Below are positions 17,161 to 26,026 of a stretch of DNA of 64,000 bases, piece by piece (position 1 is the stretch's first letter; the number at the start of each line of letters is the position of its first letter). Made by a program: the position numbers and the translations under genes. Source of the stretch: Streptomyces sp. NL15-2K. Its GTDB lineage: Bacteria; Actinomycetota; Actinomycetes; Streptomycetales; Streptomycetaceae. The notes beneath the pieces were generated by a model. The model ran no database searches, was not told where the DNA came from, and saw only the letters and a list, made by a program, of their open reading frames with translations. The DNA lies in NCBI RefSeq assembly GCF_030551255.1, contig NZ_CP130630.1, positions 11,097,001-11,161,000 on the forward strand. The letters run 5' to 3'.

Positions 17161-18486
17161 GTGTCCAACACCCCCCGCAACACCACGAGAAGACCGCTGC
17201 GTTCGGTGCTCGTGGCCCTCCTCGGAGCGCTGGTGCCGTTGCTCGCGGCCACCGTGCTCACCGCGCCCACGGCCGCGGCCGACCCCCGGCCGGCCGAGGC
17301 GGTGCCCACCGCGACGCTCACCGAGGTCACGAACTTCGGGACCAACCCCAGCAACCTTCAGATGTACCTGTACGTGCCGGACAACGTCACCCCGCGCCCG
17401 GCGGTCGTGGTGGCCGTGCACTACTGCACGGGCTCCGGACCGGCCATGCACTCCGGCACCGAGTGGGCCCAACTGGCCGACCGCCACGGGTTCATCGTCG
17501 TGTACCCGTCGGTCACCCGCGCCAGCAAGTGCTTCGACGTCGCCTCGCCGCAGGCGCTGAAGCGGGGCGGCGGCAGCGATCCGGTCGGCATCAAGTCGAT
17601 GGTCGACTGGGTCACCCGCACCTACTCCGCCGACACGGGCAAGATCTTCGCCACCGGCATCTCCTCCGGCGCGATGATGACGAACGTCCTGCTCGGCGAC
17701 TACCCGGACGTGTTCGCGGCGGGCGCCGCGTTCTCCGGCGTGCCCTTCGGCTGCTTCGCCACCGCCGACGGCTCGGAGTGGAACAGCGCCTGTGCGAACG
17801 GCACGGTGACCCGCACCCCGCAGCAGTGGGGCGACCTCGCCCGCGCCGCCTACCCCGGCTACACGGGCCCCAGACCGCGGATGCAGGTGTGGCACGGCAC
17901 CCAGGACGACGTCCTGCGCTACCCCAACTTCGAGGAGGAGATCAAGCAGTGGACGAACGTGCTCGGTGTCAGCCAGACCCCCGCGGCCACCGACTCGCCC
18001 GTCTCCGGCTGGATCCGCACCCGCTACGGCGCCAGCGGTGACCGGGCCCCCGTCGAGGCGATCAGCCTCCAGGGCGTCGGCCACAACCTGTACGCCTGGG
18101 GCATGGCGGATCGCGCGCTCACCTTCTTCGGCCTGGACAGCTCCGGTCCGTCGCCCCAACCCCAGCCCGGCGCCTGCAAGGTGACCGCCACGACCAATGC
18201 CTGGAGCACCGGCCTCACCGCCTCGGTCACGATCACCAACACCGGTACGAGCTCGATCAACGGCTGGCAGCTCGGCTTCACCCTGCCCACCGGCCAGACC
18301 GTCACCAACGGCTGGGGCGCCACGTACACCCCGTCGTCCGGCTCGGTGACGGCCACCAACGCCACGTACAACGGCACGCTCGCTCCGAACGCGAGCGTGA
18401 CCATCGGCTACCAGGCGAGCCATACCGGCAACAGCGCGGCACCTGGCGCGTTCACGCTGAACGGAAAGGCCTGCACGGGGAGTTGA
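17161..18486 (+). CDS. Secreted CE1-type (PHB depolymerase-family) esterase with C-terminal CBM2
   Basis: Secreted esterase of 441 residues, likely an acetylxylan or feruloyl esterase. After a signal peptide (to about residue 40, ending AAA) comes an alpha/beta-hydrolase domain with the nucleophile Ser168 in GISSG, an acid in GTQDD and the histidine in GVGHNLYAW. A short Pro/Gln linker (PSPQPQPG) leads to a CBM2 at about 338-441 (ACKVTATTNAWSTG to NGKACTGS), a module that binds cellulose or xylan. GTG 17161 follows AAGGAC. It is downstream of the GH62 gene, and a strong hairpin ends the unit. A true polyhydroxybutyrate depolymerase is unlikely given the CBM2. Confidence 0.88.
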   Translation: MSNTPRNTTRRPLRSVLVALLGALVPLLAATVLTAPTAAADPRPAEAVPTATLTEVTNFGTNPSNLQMYLYVPDNVTPRPAVVVAVHYCTGSGPAMHSGTEWAQLADRHGFIVVYPSVTRASKCFDVASPQALKRGGGSDPVGIKSMVDWVTRTYSADTGKIFATGISSGAMMTNVLLGDYPDVFAAGAAFSGVPFGCFATADGSEWNSACANGTVTRTPQQWGDLARAAYPGYTGPRPRMQVWHGTQDDVLRYPNFEEEIKQWTNVLGVSQTPAATDSPVSGWIRTRYGASGDRAPVEAISLQGVGHNLYAWGMADRALTFFGLDSSGPSPQPQPGACKVTATTNAWSTGLTASVTITNTGTSSINGWQLGFTLPTGQTVTNGWGATYTPSSGSVTATNATYNGTLAPNASVTIGYQASHTGNSAAPGAFTLNGKACTGS

Positions 18487-18498
18487 CCCCAGTGGGCT

Positions 18499-18534
18499 CG
18501 GGTGGACCGGAAGAAGCGGCTTCCGGGCCACCCG
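18499..18534. terminator. Terminator hairpin after GH62-esterase unit
   Basis: A 15-bp stem with one mismatch (18499-18513 with 18520-18534) and a 6-nt loop sits between the esterase stop and the convergent oxidoreductase stop. Confidence 0.8.
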
Positions 18535-18547
18535 GCCCCGGCGCTGA

Positions 18548-19627
18548 TCAGACCGACCGGTGGTACTGGTCCGGCACGTGCACGTCCCCGCCCAGCTCGC
18601 GCGCCGCGAGCCGTGCCCATGACGGGTTGCGCAGCAGTTCGCGGCCCAGGAGTACGGCGTCGGCCTCGTCGTTGGCCAGGATCTTCTCGGCCTGTTCGAC
18701 CTCGGTGATCAGGCCGACCGCGGCGACCGGAAGCGTGGTCTCTTCCTTGACCCTGGCGGCGAAGGGCACCTGGTAGCCCGGGCCGGTCGGGATGCGGACG
18801 CCGGAGGCGTTGCCGCCGGAGGAGACGTCCAGGAGGTCGATGCCGTGCGCCTGGAGGTCCCGGGCGAAGCGGACCGTGTCGTCGGGGGTCCAGCCGCCCT
18901 CCTGGAGCCAGTCCGTCGCCGAGATGCGGAAGAACAGCGGCTTGTCGTCCGGCCACACCTCCCGTACGGCGTCGACGACCTCGAGGGCGAAACGGGTGCG
19001 GTTCTCGTACGAGCCGCCGTAGGCGTCGGTGCGGTGGTTGGAGTGCGGGGAAAGGAAGTTGCCGATCAGGTAGCCGTGGGCGCCGTGGATCTCGGCGATC
19101 TCGAACCCGGCGTCGAGCGCACGGCGGGCCGCGTCCGCGAACTGGCCGACGATCTCCTGGATCCGGGCGACCGTCAGCTCGGTCGGCACCGGGTGCCGCT
19201 CGTCGAACGCGACCGGGCTCGGTCCCAGCGGCTGCCATCCATGGGCGTCCGGCCCGACCGGCGCGCCACCCTTCCAGGGCTGGTCGGTCGAGGCCTTGCG
19301 GCCGGCGTTCGCCAGCTGGATGGCCGGAACCGAGCCCTGGTCCGTCAGGAAGCGCGTGATCCGGCGGAACGCCTCGACCTGGGTGTCGTTCCAGATGCCG
19401 AGGTCGTAGGGGGAGATCCGGCCCTCGGGGCTGACGGCGGTGGCCTCGACGACGATCAGGCCGGTGCCGCCCGCCGCGCGCGCCGCGTAGTGCGCGAAGT
19501 GCCAGTCGGTGGGAGCGCCGATGTCCGGCCCTTCGGGTGCGGCCGAGTACTGGCACATCGGGGGCATCCACACCCGGTTGGGGATCGTCACATCGCGCAG
19601 GGTGTAGGGCTCGAAGAGCGCGCTCAC
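18548..19627 (-). CDS. NADH:flavin oxidoreductase, Old Yellow Enzyme (YqjM-like)
   Basis: FMN-dependent ene-reductase of 359 residues that reduces activated C=C bonds. The YqjM class is shown by the redox-tuning Cys25 in PPMCQYS, the substrate-binding histidines in EIHGAHGYL, and the phosphate-binding VGLI and LLGRELLRNP segments. GTG 19627 is preferred since GGAG is six bases upstream; ATG 19639 contains that ribosome site. It is divergent from an ArsR regulator with two inverted repeats between them, which suggests induction by an electrophile or other stress signal sensed by that regulator. Confidence 0.9.
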   Translation of the reverse strand: MSALFEPYTLRDVTIPNRVWMPPMCQYSAAPEGPDIGAPTDWHFAHYAARAAGGTGLIVVEATAVSPEGRISPYDLGIWNDTQVEAFRRITRFLTDQGSVPAIQLANAGRKASTDQPWKGGAPVGPDAHGWQPLGPSPVAFDERHPVPTELTVARIQEIVGQFADAARRALDAGFEIAEIHGAHGYLIGNFLSPHSNHRTDAYGGSYENRTRFALEVVDAVREVWPDDKPLFFRISATDWLQEGGWTPDDTVRFARDLQAHGIDLLDVSSGGNASGVRIPTGPGYQVPFAARVKEETTLPVAAVGLITEVEQAEKILANDEADAVLLGRELLRNPSWARLAARELGGDVHVPDQYHRSV

Positions 19628-19663
19628 GGCGGACTCCATTCGTCACGGGGCCGGTGTCGGCTT

Positions 19664-19714
19664 CTACGATAAACGTCGTAGTACGTCAGATGTCAAACTA
19701 CGAGGGATCTCGTA
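19664..19714. promoter_or_regulatory. Paired inverted repeats, putative ArsR operators
   Basis: CTACGA (19664-19669) with TCGTAG (19676-19681), and TACGAG (19699-19704) with CTCGTA (19709-19714), are two perfect 6-bp inverted repeats sharing the same half-site. They fill the space between the oxidoreductase and ArsR starts. Confidence 0.65.
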
Positions 19715-19716
19715 CA

Positions 19717-20097
19717 ATGAAGGTCCCCGAGGAAAGTGGACCCGCCGTGACCTCTCCCGCCGTCAGCAGCCGTGACCTCCCGCACCCGGCGCGCGAGGAG
19801 ATCCGGCTGGAATCCGTTCTGCACGCGCTGTCCGATCCCATGCGGCTGCGGATCGTGCGAGAGCTCGCCGCCGACGGCGACGAGCTCTCCTGTTCGCACT
19901 TCGATCTGCCCGTGACGAAGTCCACCACCACGCACCACTTCCGGGTGCTGCGTGCGGCAGGGGTGATCCGGCAGATCTACCGGGGCACGGCCAAGATGAA
20001 CGGCCTGCGCCGGGAGGACCTAGACGATCTCTTCCCGGGGCTTCTCGACCGTCTGCTCGCCGCCGCCGACCGGCAGGCCGTCCGCCTCGGCGGCTGA
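19717..20097 (+). CDS. ArsR/SmtB family transcriptional regulator
   Basis: Winged-helix regulator of 126 residues: LHALSDPMRLRIVRELA opens the helix bundle and KSTTTHHFRVLRAAGVI is the recognition helix, followed by the wing IYRGTAKMNG. It lacks the usual CVC metal-binding motif of arsenic or zinc sensors, so it probably senses something other than metal. ATG 19717 is used; ATG 19690 would start inside the candidate operator and GTG 19747 is another option. It faces the Old Yellow Enzyme gene and likely represses both. Its last 78 bp overlap the convergent permease gene. Confidence 0.82.
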   Translation: MKVPEESGPAVTSPAVSSRDLPHPAREEIRLESVLHALSDPMRLRIVRELAADGDELSCSHFDLPVTKSTTTHHFRVLRAAGVIRQIYRGTAKMNGLRREDLDDLFPGLLDRLLAAADRQAVRLGG

Positions 20098-21453
20098 ACC
20101 GGCTGAAACCCCGGTTGAATCAGCTGAATCGGAGGAACCGGCTGAACCCGCCTTCGCCGGCAGGTGGTTGAACAGCAGGTTCAGCACGATCGCCGTCAGG
20201 CAGCCCGCGCTGATGCCGCTGTTCATCACCGTCTGGAACCAGTCCGGGAACTTCTCGTAGATCGTCGGCACTCCGACCGGCAGTACGCCCATGGCCACCG
20301 ACACGGCGACCACGGTCAGGTTGTTGTTGCCCTTGAAGTCCACCTGGGTCAGAGTCCTCAGGCCGCTCGCCGCGACCGTCCCGAACATCACCAGACCCGC
20401 GCCGCCGAGGACCGGCGCCGGAATGGCCGCGACCACCGCGCCCAGCTTGGGCAGCAGACCGAGCAGGACGAGGATGCCGCCCGCGGTGGCGACGACCCAG
20501 CGGCTGCGGACGTGCGTCATGCCGACGAGGCCGACGTTCTGCGCGTACGCCGTGTACGGGAACGTGTTGAAGACGCCGCCGAGGACGGTCGACAGGCCGT
20601 CGGCGCGCAGGCCGTCCGACAGGGAGCGCGGCTCGACCTTCCGTCCGGTCATCTCGCCGACCGCGATGAAGTCGCCCGTGGTCTCGGTCATCGTCACCAG
20701 CGCCACCACCAGCATGGAGATGATCGCCGACGCCTCGAAGGCGGGCGCACCGAAGTGGAACGGCGTGCTGATCCCGACCCAGTCGGCGTCCCCGACCCCG
20801 CCGAAGTCCGTGAACCCGAAGTGGACGGCGACCGCCAGACCCACCGCGATACCGATCAGCACCGCGATCCGGCTCAGGAAGACCGGCGCGAACCGCTGCA
20901 CGCCCAGCACCACCGCGAGCACGAAGGCGGCCAGCGCGATGTTCTTCGGCTCCCCGAAGTCCTCCGCACCGGCGCCGCCCGCCACCCAGTTGCCCGCGAC
21001 CGGCAGCAGCGAGATGCCGATGATCAGGATCACCGTGCCCGTGACGAGCGGCGGGAAGAAACGCAGCAGCTTCCCGAAGACCGGCGCGAGCAGCACGATC
21101 GCGAGCCCTGCGACGATCACCGAGCCGTAGATCGCGGGCAGTCCGCCACCGGTCGTACCGATGAGGACCATCGGCGACACGGCCGCGAACGTACAACCCT
21201 GCATGATCGGCAACCGCACGCCGAAGCGCCAGAACCCGATGCACTGGATGAGCGTGGCGATGCCGCACACGAGCAGATCGGCGGTGATCAGATAGGCCAG
21301 GTCCGCGGCCGACAGCTTCATCGCCCCGCCGACGATCAGCGGAACGGCCACCGCGCCCGCGTACATCGCGAGCACGTGCTGCAGACCGAAGGCGGCCAGC
21401 TGCCGTACGGGTGGGACCTCGTCTACGGGATGCACGGGGGTGGTGGTTGCCAT
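20020..21453 (-). CDS. NCS2 family purine/xanthine permease
   Basis: Proton-coupled nucleobase transporter of 477 residues with about 12-14 membrane helices. Family marks include TETTGDFIAVGEM on helix 8 and the NAT signature QNVGLVGMTHVRSR on helix 10, which fit xanthine or uric acid carriers better than uracil carriers. ATG 21453. The C-terminal 45 residues are a hydrophilic Ser/Ala/Asp-rich tail (SSDSADSTGVSAGSAAEADG) that extends into the 3' end of the convergent ArsR gene. No purine enzyme genes adjoin it. Confidence 0.88.
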   Translation of the reverse strand: MATTTPVHPVDEVPPVRQLAAFGLQHVLAMYAGAVAVPLIVGGAMKLSAADLAYLITADLLVCGIATLIQCIGFWRFGVRLPIMQGCTFAAVSPMVLIGTTGGGLPAIYGSVIVAGLAIVLLAPVFGKLLRFFPPLVTGTVILIIGISLLPVAGNWVAGGAGAEDFGEPKNIALAAFVLAVVLGVQRFAPVFLSRIAVLIGIAVGLAVAVHFGFTDFGGVGDADWVGISTPFHFGAPAFEASAIISMLVVALVTMTETTGDFIAVGEMTGRKVEPRSLSDGLRADGLSTVLGGVFNTFPYTAYAQNVGLVGMTHVRSRWVVATAGGILVLLGLLPKLGAVVAAIPAPVLGGAGLVMFGTVAASGLRTLTQVDFKGNNNLTVVAVSVAMGVLPVGVPTIYEKFPDWFQTVMNSGISAGCLTAIVLNLLFNHLPAKAGSAGSSDSADSTGVSAGSAAEADGLPVGGGEQTVEKPREEIV

Positions 21454-21606
21454 GGGCGCTCCAGAGCGGCGGACGAGCGGGGACGATCGAACAACATGAG
21501 ACCGTAAGCGGCTTGAACAGTTTGTTGATTGCTGGGGTGTTGCCGCTTTGTGTCATGCCCACTCAATGGCCGCCGACTCTGCTGGGGCCTGTCCTGCCGG
21601 CAGGTC

Positions 21607-22950
21607 CTAGGAGGCTTCCGTCCGCGCCGCCGCCAGCAGTGACTCCCAGTCGGGCAGCTTGACCACGCTCCGCCCGAGTGAGGCCCCGAGCTCCGCCTCC
21701 GCCCGCTCGATGGCGCACCACCCGGCCCACTCGACCGGTTCGATCCCCTCGGCGCGCAGTGCCGCGAGCGGGTCGCCGGGCAGATCCCTTTGTACGAGCA
21801 CGGAGGCGTCCTCGAGCAGGGAGGTCACCGTCTCCTTGGCGTCGGGCCGGTTGGTGCCGATGACGCCGGTCGGGCCCCGCTTGATCCAGCCGGCCACGTA
21901 CTCGCCCGGCGCGACGAGGCCGTCGCGCAGCACCCGCCCGGCCAGCTGCGGAACGGTGCCGCGCGCCGCGTCGAACGGCAAGCCCTCCAGCGGCACACCG
22001 CGATAGCCCACCGACCGCAGCACCAGCTGCGCCTCGATGTCCTCGTACCGGCCCGTGCCCGTCACCCCGCCCTGTCCGTCCGGCGCCGTCCGCTCGAAGC
22101 GCACCGCTCCCACGCGCCCTCCGTCGGCGAGCAGTTCGACGGGACGCAGGAAGAAGCGCAGCCGGATCCGGCGCGACGCGGCCCGCGACTCGGACTCCGC
22201 CCAGCCGCGCAGCACCTCCACGTTGCGGCGCTGCGCGGCGGGCAGCGCGGAAGGGTCGACGTACGCCGGATCCGACGCCGCCTCCGCCGGATCCACGGCC
22301 ACTTCGGTGTCCGGCAGGGTGCCCAGCTCGCGCAGCTCCTTGGTGGTGAAGCGGGCCTGCGAGGGGCCTCGCCGCCCCACCATGCTGATGTCGGTCACCC
22401 GGCTGGCGGCCAGCGCGGTGAGCGCCGCCTGCGGCATGTCGGTGGGGGTCAGCTCCGCCGGGCCCCGCGCCAGCATCCGGGTGACGTCCACGGCGACGTT
22501 CCCGACCCCGATGACGACGGCCGACCGTGCGCCCAGCACGAAACCGTCGGCGGCGGCGTCCGGATGGGCGCTGTACCAGGACACGAACTCGGTCGCCGAC
22601 CAGCTGCCCGGCAGGTCCTCCCCGGGAATCCCGAGGTGCCGGTCGGTGGCGGCGCCCACGCAGTACACGACGGCGTGGTACAGCTCGCGCAGCCGCGCGG
22701 CCGGCACCCCGCCGGGGCCGACCTGAACGCCTCCGAGGAACCGCACCCGCTCGTGCTCCAGGACGGTCCGCAGATTGTTCTGCAGCGACTTGATCTTCTC
22801 GTGGTCCGGTGCCACGCCGTACCGCACCAGGCCGTACGGGCACGGCAGCCGGTCCAGGACGTCGACGAGCGTCTCGGAATCCTGCTGTACGAGGCTCTGG
22901 GCGGTGTAGCACCCGCTCGGCCCGGAGCCGACGACGGCGACATGCAGCAC
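21607..22950 (-). CDS. fprA: Ferredoxin-NADP reductase, adrenodoxin reductase type (FprA)
   Basis: FAD- and NADPH-binding reductase of 447 residues that passes electrons to ferredoxins, for example for cytochromes P450. The N-terminal FAD motif is VVGSGPSGCYTAQSL (from residue 6), followed by CPYGLVRYGVAPDH, the NADPH motif VVIGVGNVAVDVTRML and the C-terminal GWIKRGPTGVIGTNRPDA, all diagnostic for the adrenodoxin reductase/FprA group. ATG 22950. No ferredoxin or P450 gene lies next to it. The 153-bp gap to the permease contains the perfect palindrome CCTGCCGGCAGG at 21593-21604. Confidence 0.9.
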   Translation of the reverse strand: MLHVAVVGSGPSGCYTAQSLVQQDSETLVDVLDRLPCPYGLVRYGVAPDHEKIKSLQNNLRTVLEHERVRFLGGVQVGPGGVPAARLRELYHAVVYCVGAATDRHLGIPGEDLPGSWSATEFVSWYSAHPDAAADGFVLGARSAVVIGVGNVAVDVTRMLARGPAELTPTDMPQAALTALAASRVTDISMVGRRGPSQARFTTKELRELGTLPDTEVAVDPAEAASDPAYVDPSALPAAQRRNVEVLRGWAESESRAASRRIRLRFFLRPVELLADGGRVGAVRFERTAPDGQGGVTGTGRYEDIEAQLVLRSVGYRGVPLEGLPFDAARGTVPQLAGRVLRDGLVAPGEYVAGWIKRGPTGVIGTNRPDAKETVTSLLEDASVLVQRDLPGDPLAALRAEGIEPVEWAGWCAIERAEAELGASLGRSVVKLPDWESLLAAARTEAS

Positions 22951-23094
22951 GGCGGAACTCCTTGTCCGGGGTCGGAGGAGATCGCTGGTACTTCCAGCAT
23001 CGCACCGCTGCCGCTCCGCTGACAGGGTGCTGTGCGCCGGACGGGCGTGCGTGTCCGTTCGTGTGGAATGTGATCATGCGGTTACGTTGCGTGT

Positions 23095-23607
23095 GTGCTC
23101 GAAGCATCATTTCTTGACCTTTCTGATCGTTCTCCGACGGACGGCACCGTGTCCGTGTGGTCCGCGTGGGAAGTGCAGGAGGACGGGGGAGCGACGTCGT
23201 GGTTCGACGTCCGGCTGGCGTTCACCGACGGCGCCCGGGTCGACGTGCTCGCCGTGATGTGCGAGGGGTGCGTCTCCATCGAGGACGTCCGGGCCCAGCC
23301 GGCGCTGTCCCTCGATGACCTGGCGGCGCTCGCGGACTGGATCGAGGGCCCTCTCGCCGAGGCCTGCGGAGGCGGGCCGGAGCCTGCCCCGGAGGCGGCC
23401 GGATCGCGCCGCGCCCGCCCCGCGTGGCCGCACGGCGTCGAGGGGCGGTGGCTGGCCGCCCAGGAGTACCGCACGGCCCAGGAGGAGGGCGCCGATCCGG
23501 TCCTCGCGGTGATGTGCGCGACCGGGCACAGCCGCCGCATGTCGCTCCGGCTCATCGCCCAGGCGCGTGACGCGGGCTTCCTGGCACCACGTCACGCGCG
23601 GCGCTGA
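23095..23607 (+). CDS. DUF6214 family protein
   Basis: A 170-residue Streptomyces-specific protein. The conserved block includes VSVWSAWEVQE, WFDVRLAFTDGARVDVLAVM, ISIEDVRAQPALSLDDLAALADWIEGPL and a C-terminal helical motif EYRTAQEEGADPVLAVMCATGHSRRMSLRLIAQARDAG that resembles a helix-turn-helix. The GTG at 23095 has no clear ribosome site, so the message may be leaderless. Two palindromic repeats follow its stop. Function is unknown; a DNA- or RNA-binding role is only a guess from the C-terminus. Confidence 0.75.
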   Translation: MLEASFLDLSDRSPTDGTVSVWSAWEVQEDGGATSWFDVRLAFTDGARVDVLAVMCEGCVSIEDVRAQPALSLDDLAALADWIEGPLAEACGGGPEPAPEAAGSRRARPAWPHGVEGRWLAAQEYRTAQEEGADPVLAVMCATGHSRRMSLRLIAQARDAGFLAPRHARR

Positions 23608-23663
23608 GCGGGCCGGTTACCGGTAACCGGTCCCACGAGCGGGCCGGTTACCGGTAACCGGTC
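23606..23663. repeat. Tandem 27-bp repeat of an 18-bp palindrome (double terminator)
   Basis: Two identical 27-bp units (23606-23632 and 23637-23663) each contain the perfect palindrome CCGGTTACCGGTAACCGG (23613-23630 and 23644-23661). They lie exactly between the convergent DUF6214 and DUF305 stops, so a double bidirectional terminator is likeliest. Confidence 0.75.
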
Positions 23664-24315
23664 ACACCATGTCCCGCATCCGCGTGATCTCGCTGGTCTG
23701 CTGTGCGATCACGTCGTCGGCCATCTCCTCGATCCGGACGTTGTTGCCCTGCCCCTTCACGTCCGTGGCCATGGTGATCGCGCCCTGGTGGTGAGTGATC
23801 ATCAGCGTGAGGAAGAGCTGGTCGAAGGCCTCCCCCCGGGCCGAGCGCAACTTCTTCAGCTGGGCCTCGGTGGCCATCCCGGGCATCGTGGCGTGCTCGT
23901 GGCCCGTGCCCTTGTCGTCCTTGCCGTGCTCCTTGAGCCAGCCCCGCATGCCGGCGATCTCCGGCTTCTGTGCGGCCGCGATCCGTTCGGCGAGCGCCTT
24001 GACCTTCGCTGACTCGGCGCGGTCCGGGACCAGTTCGGTCATCTCCAGTGCCTGGGCGTGGTGCTCGATCATCATCCGCGCGTAGGAGACGTCCGCGGAG
24101 TTGGGGGAGTCGTCGTCGGTGCGCTGCCGCGCCGCGTCCTCGGCGGACATCTTCCGGTTCGCCTCACCGGGCTTGCCCGGCACGAGGACCGACGGGCCGG
24201 TCTCGGCGGCCGGCTTCGCGTCCGATCCGGAATCGCAGCCCCCGGCACCGAGTACGGCCAGGGCGGCCAGCGAGGCCACGGCCAGGGGCACGCGGGACGC
24301 ACGGCGGATGAGCAC
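23662..24315 (-). CDS. DUF305 lipoprotein
   Basis: Lipoprotein of 217 residues with a lipobox LGAGGC (Cys27) after a basic signal peptide. The DUF305 four-helix ferritin-like fold shows its two paired histidine motifs, MMIEHHAQALEM and LMITHHQGAITMA, which may bind metal; a His/Met-rich stretch (GHEHATMPGM) between them resembles copper-binding segments. GTG 24315 has AGGAGG five bases upstream. It is divergent from the LVIVD-repeat protein, an arrangement I have seen in other Streptomyces, so the two surface proteins may work together. The actual function of DUF305 proteins is unsettled. Confidence 0.85.
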   Translation of the reverse strand: MLIRRASRVPLAVASLAALAVLGAGGCDSGSDAKPAAETGPSVLVPGKPGEANRKMSAEDAARQRTDDDSPNSADVSYARMMIEHHAQALEMTELVPDRAESAKVKALAERIAAAQKPEIAGMRGWLKEHGKDDKGTGHEHATMPGMATEAQLKKLRSARGEAFDQLFLTLMITHHQGAITMATDVKGQGNNVRIEEMADDVIAQQTSEITRMRDMV

Positions 24316-24526
24316 AACGACCTCCTGTGGCAGGCGGGTTGAGAGACGCCTCGTCAGGCGTCGGACACCTCGTGAGTGTCGAAGACCGTCCTAGCACGCT
24401 TCCGCGCGTGACTGATCAAAAACCTTTATTACATGTTCGTTGCCCCCTGTTGATATGTGCATGGTGAAGAAGATACTTCGTGGGTACGTGATCCGTTCCC
24501 ACGAGAACGGCACCAGGGAGGAACCA

Positions 24527-26026
24527 GTGATCCTGAAGGACCCCCGAACCAGGCACAGACGCCTGGGAGTTGCCGCGACAGCCGTCGGACTCCTGGCCGC
24601 GTTACTGACGGCCAGCCCGGCGGCCGCGACCCCCGACCCCGGGGACAAGCCGGCCACGAGTAAGGAGGTGTCCAAGAGCACCGAGGCCCAGGTCCGGTCG
24701 GCGATCGCCGAGGGCGAGATACCGGGCCAGGACGAGATCGTCCACTCCGCCAACATCGAACACGTCGTCAACGTCCCCAAGGACGTCCTGCCCGGCACCA
24801 ACTCCGACCTGGCCTTCCAGGGCAAGTACGCCTACGCCGGGAACTACGACGGCTTCCGCATCTTCGACATCAGCAACCCGAAGGCGCCGAAGACCGTCGC
24901 CCAGGTCCTGTGTCCGGGCTCGCAGAACGACATCTCCGTCTCCGGGAACCTGCTGTTCCTGTCCACCGACTCCTCGCGCAGCGACAGCAGTTGCAACAGC
25001 ACCACGCAGCCCGCGACCGAGAAGTCGTCGTGGGAGGGCATGAAGGTCTTCGACATCAGCGACAAGAAGAACCCGAAGTACGTCGCCGCCGTCGAGACCG
25101 CCTGCGGCTCGCACACCCACACGCTGGTGCCCGAGCGCAGGAACGTCTACATCTACGTGTCCTCGTACTCGCCGAACGCCGCGTACCCGGACTGCCAGCC
25201 GCCGCACGACGGGCTCTCGGTCATCAAGGTGCCGCGCAGCGCGCCCGAGAAGGCGGCGGTCGTGGGCTTCCCGGTGCTCTTCCCCGGTGACGGCCCCGAC
25301 GGCGGCGGCAACCCCGGTGCGCCGACCAACCCGGGCGTCTCCAAGACCACCGGCTGCCACGACATCACGGTCCTGCCGTCCAAGGACCTGGCGGCGGGCG
25401 CCTGCATGGGCGACGGCATCCTGTTCTCCATCGAGGACCCGGAGCGTCCGAAGGTCATCGACCAGGTGCAGGACAACGTGAACTTCGCGTTCTGGCACTC
25501 GGCGACCTTCAACCAGAAGGCGAACAAGGTCGTGTTCACCGACGAGCTGGGCGGCGGCGGTGCGGCCACCTGCAACGCGGAGATCGGTCCCAACCGCGGC
25601 GCCGACGGCATCTACGACATCGTGGGCAAGGGTGACAAGCGCAAGCTGGTCTTCCGCAGCTACTTCAAGATCGACCGTCACCAGGCGGACACCGAGGTCT
25701 GCGTGGCCCACAACGGATCGCTGATCCCGGTCAAGGGCAAGGACCTCATGGTCCAGGCCTGGTATCAGGGCGGCGTCTCCGTCTGGGACTTCACGGACTC
25801 CTCGAAGCCCAAGGAGATCGCCTACTTCGAACGCGGCCCGCTGACCACCGACCGGGTCACGACCGCCGGCTCCTGGTCGGCGTACTACTACAACGGCTAC
25901 ATCTACTCGAACGACATCGCCAAGGGCTTCGACGTACTGAAGCTCAACGACCGGCGCACGGACCCGGCGAAGTGGGTCCGCATGAGCGAACTCAACGTCC
26001 AGACGCAGCCGGACTACTTCGACTGA
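24527..26026 (+). CDS. Secreted LVIVD-repeat protein
   Basis: Exported 499-residue beta-propeller-type protein. GTG 24527 follows GGAGG by five bases and opens a signal peptide (RRLGVAATAVGLLAALL, cleavage near AAAT). Repeats of the LVIVD kind appear as FRIFDISNPKAPK, MKVFDISDKKNPK and VSVWDFTDSSKPKE. Conserved cysteines suggest disulfides outside the cell. The gene is divergent from the DUF305 lipoprotein. Its last 13 bp overlap the stop end of the convergent TetR gene. Function unknown; annotation in databases is usually just LVIVD repeat-containing protein. Confidence 0.85.
   Translation: MILKDPRTRHRRLGVAATAVGLLAALLTASPAAATPDPGDKPATSKEVSKSTEAQVRSAIAEGEIPGQDEIVHSANIEHVVNVPKDVLPGTNSDLAFQGKYAYAGNYDGFRIFDISNPKAPKTVAQVLCPGSQNDISVSGNLLFLSTDSSRSDSSCNSTTQPATEKSSWEGMKVFDISDKKNPKYVAAVETACGSHTHTLVPERRNVYIYVSSYSPNAAYPDCQPPHDGLSVIKVPRSAPEKAAVVGFPVLFPGDGPDGGGNPGAPTNPGVSKTTGCHDITVLPSKDLAAGACMGDGILFSIEDPERPKVIDQVQDNVNFAFWHSATFNQKANKVVFTDELGGGGAATCNAEIGPNRGADGIYDIVGKGDKRKLVFRSYFKIDRHQADTEVCVAHNGSLIPVKGKDLMVQAWYQGGVSVWDFTDSSKPKEIAYFERGPLTTDRVTTAGSWSAYYYNGYIYSNDIAKGFDVLKLNDRRTDPAKWVRMSELNVQTQPDYFD

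Noticed and set aside
23606..23663. Tandem palindromic repeats as a CRISPR array
   Set aside because: Only two adjacent copies with a 4-bp gap, a palindromic core and no cas genes.
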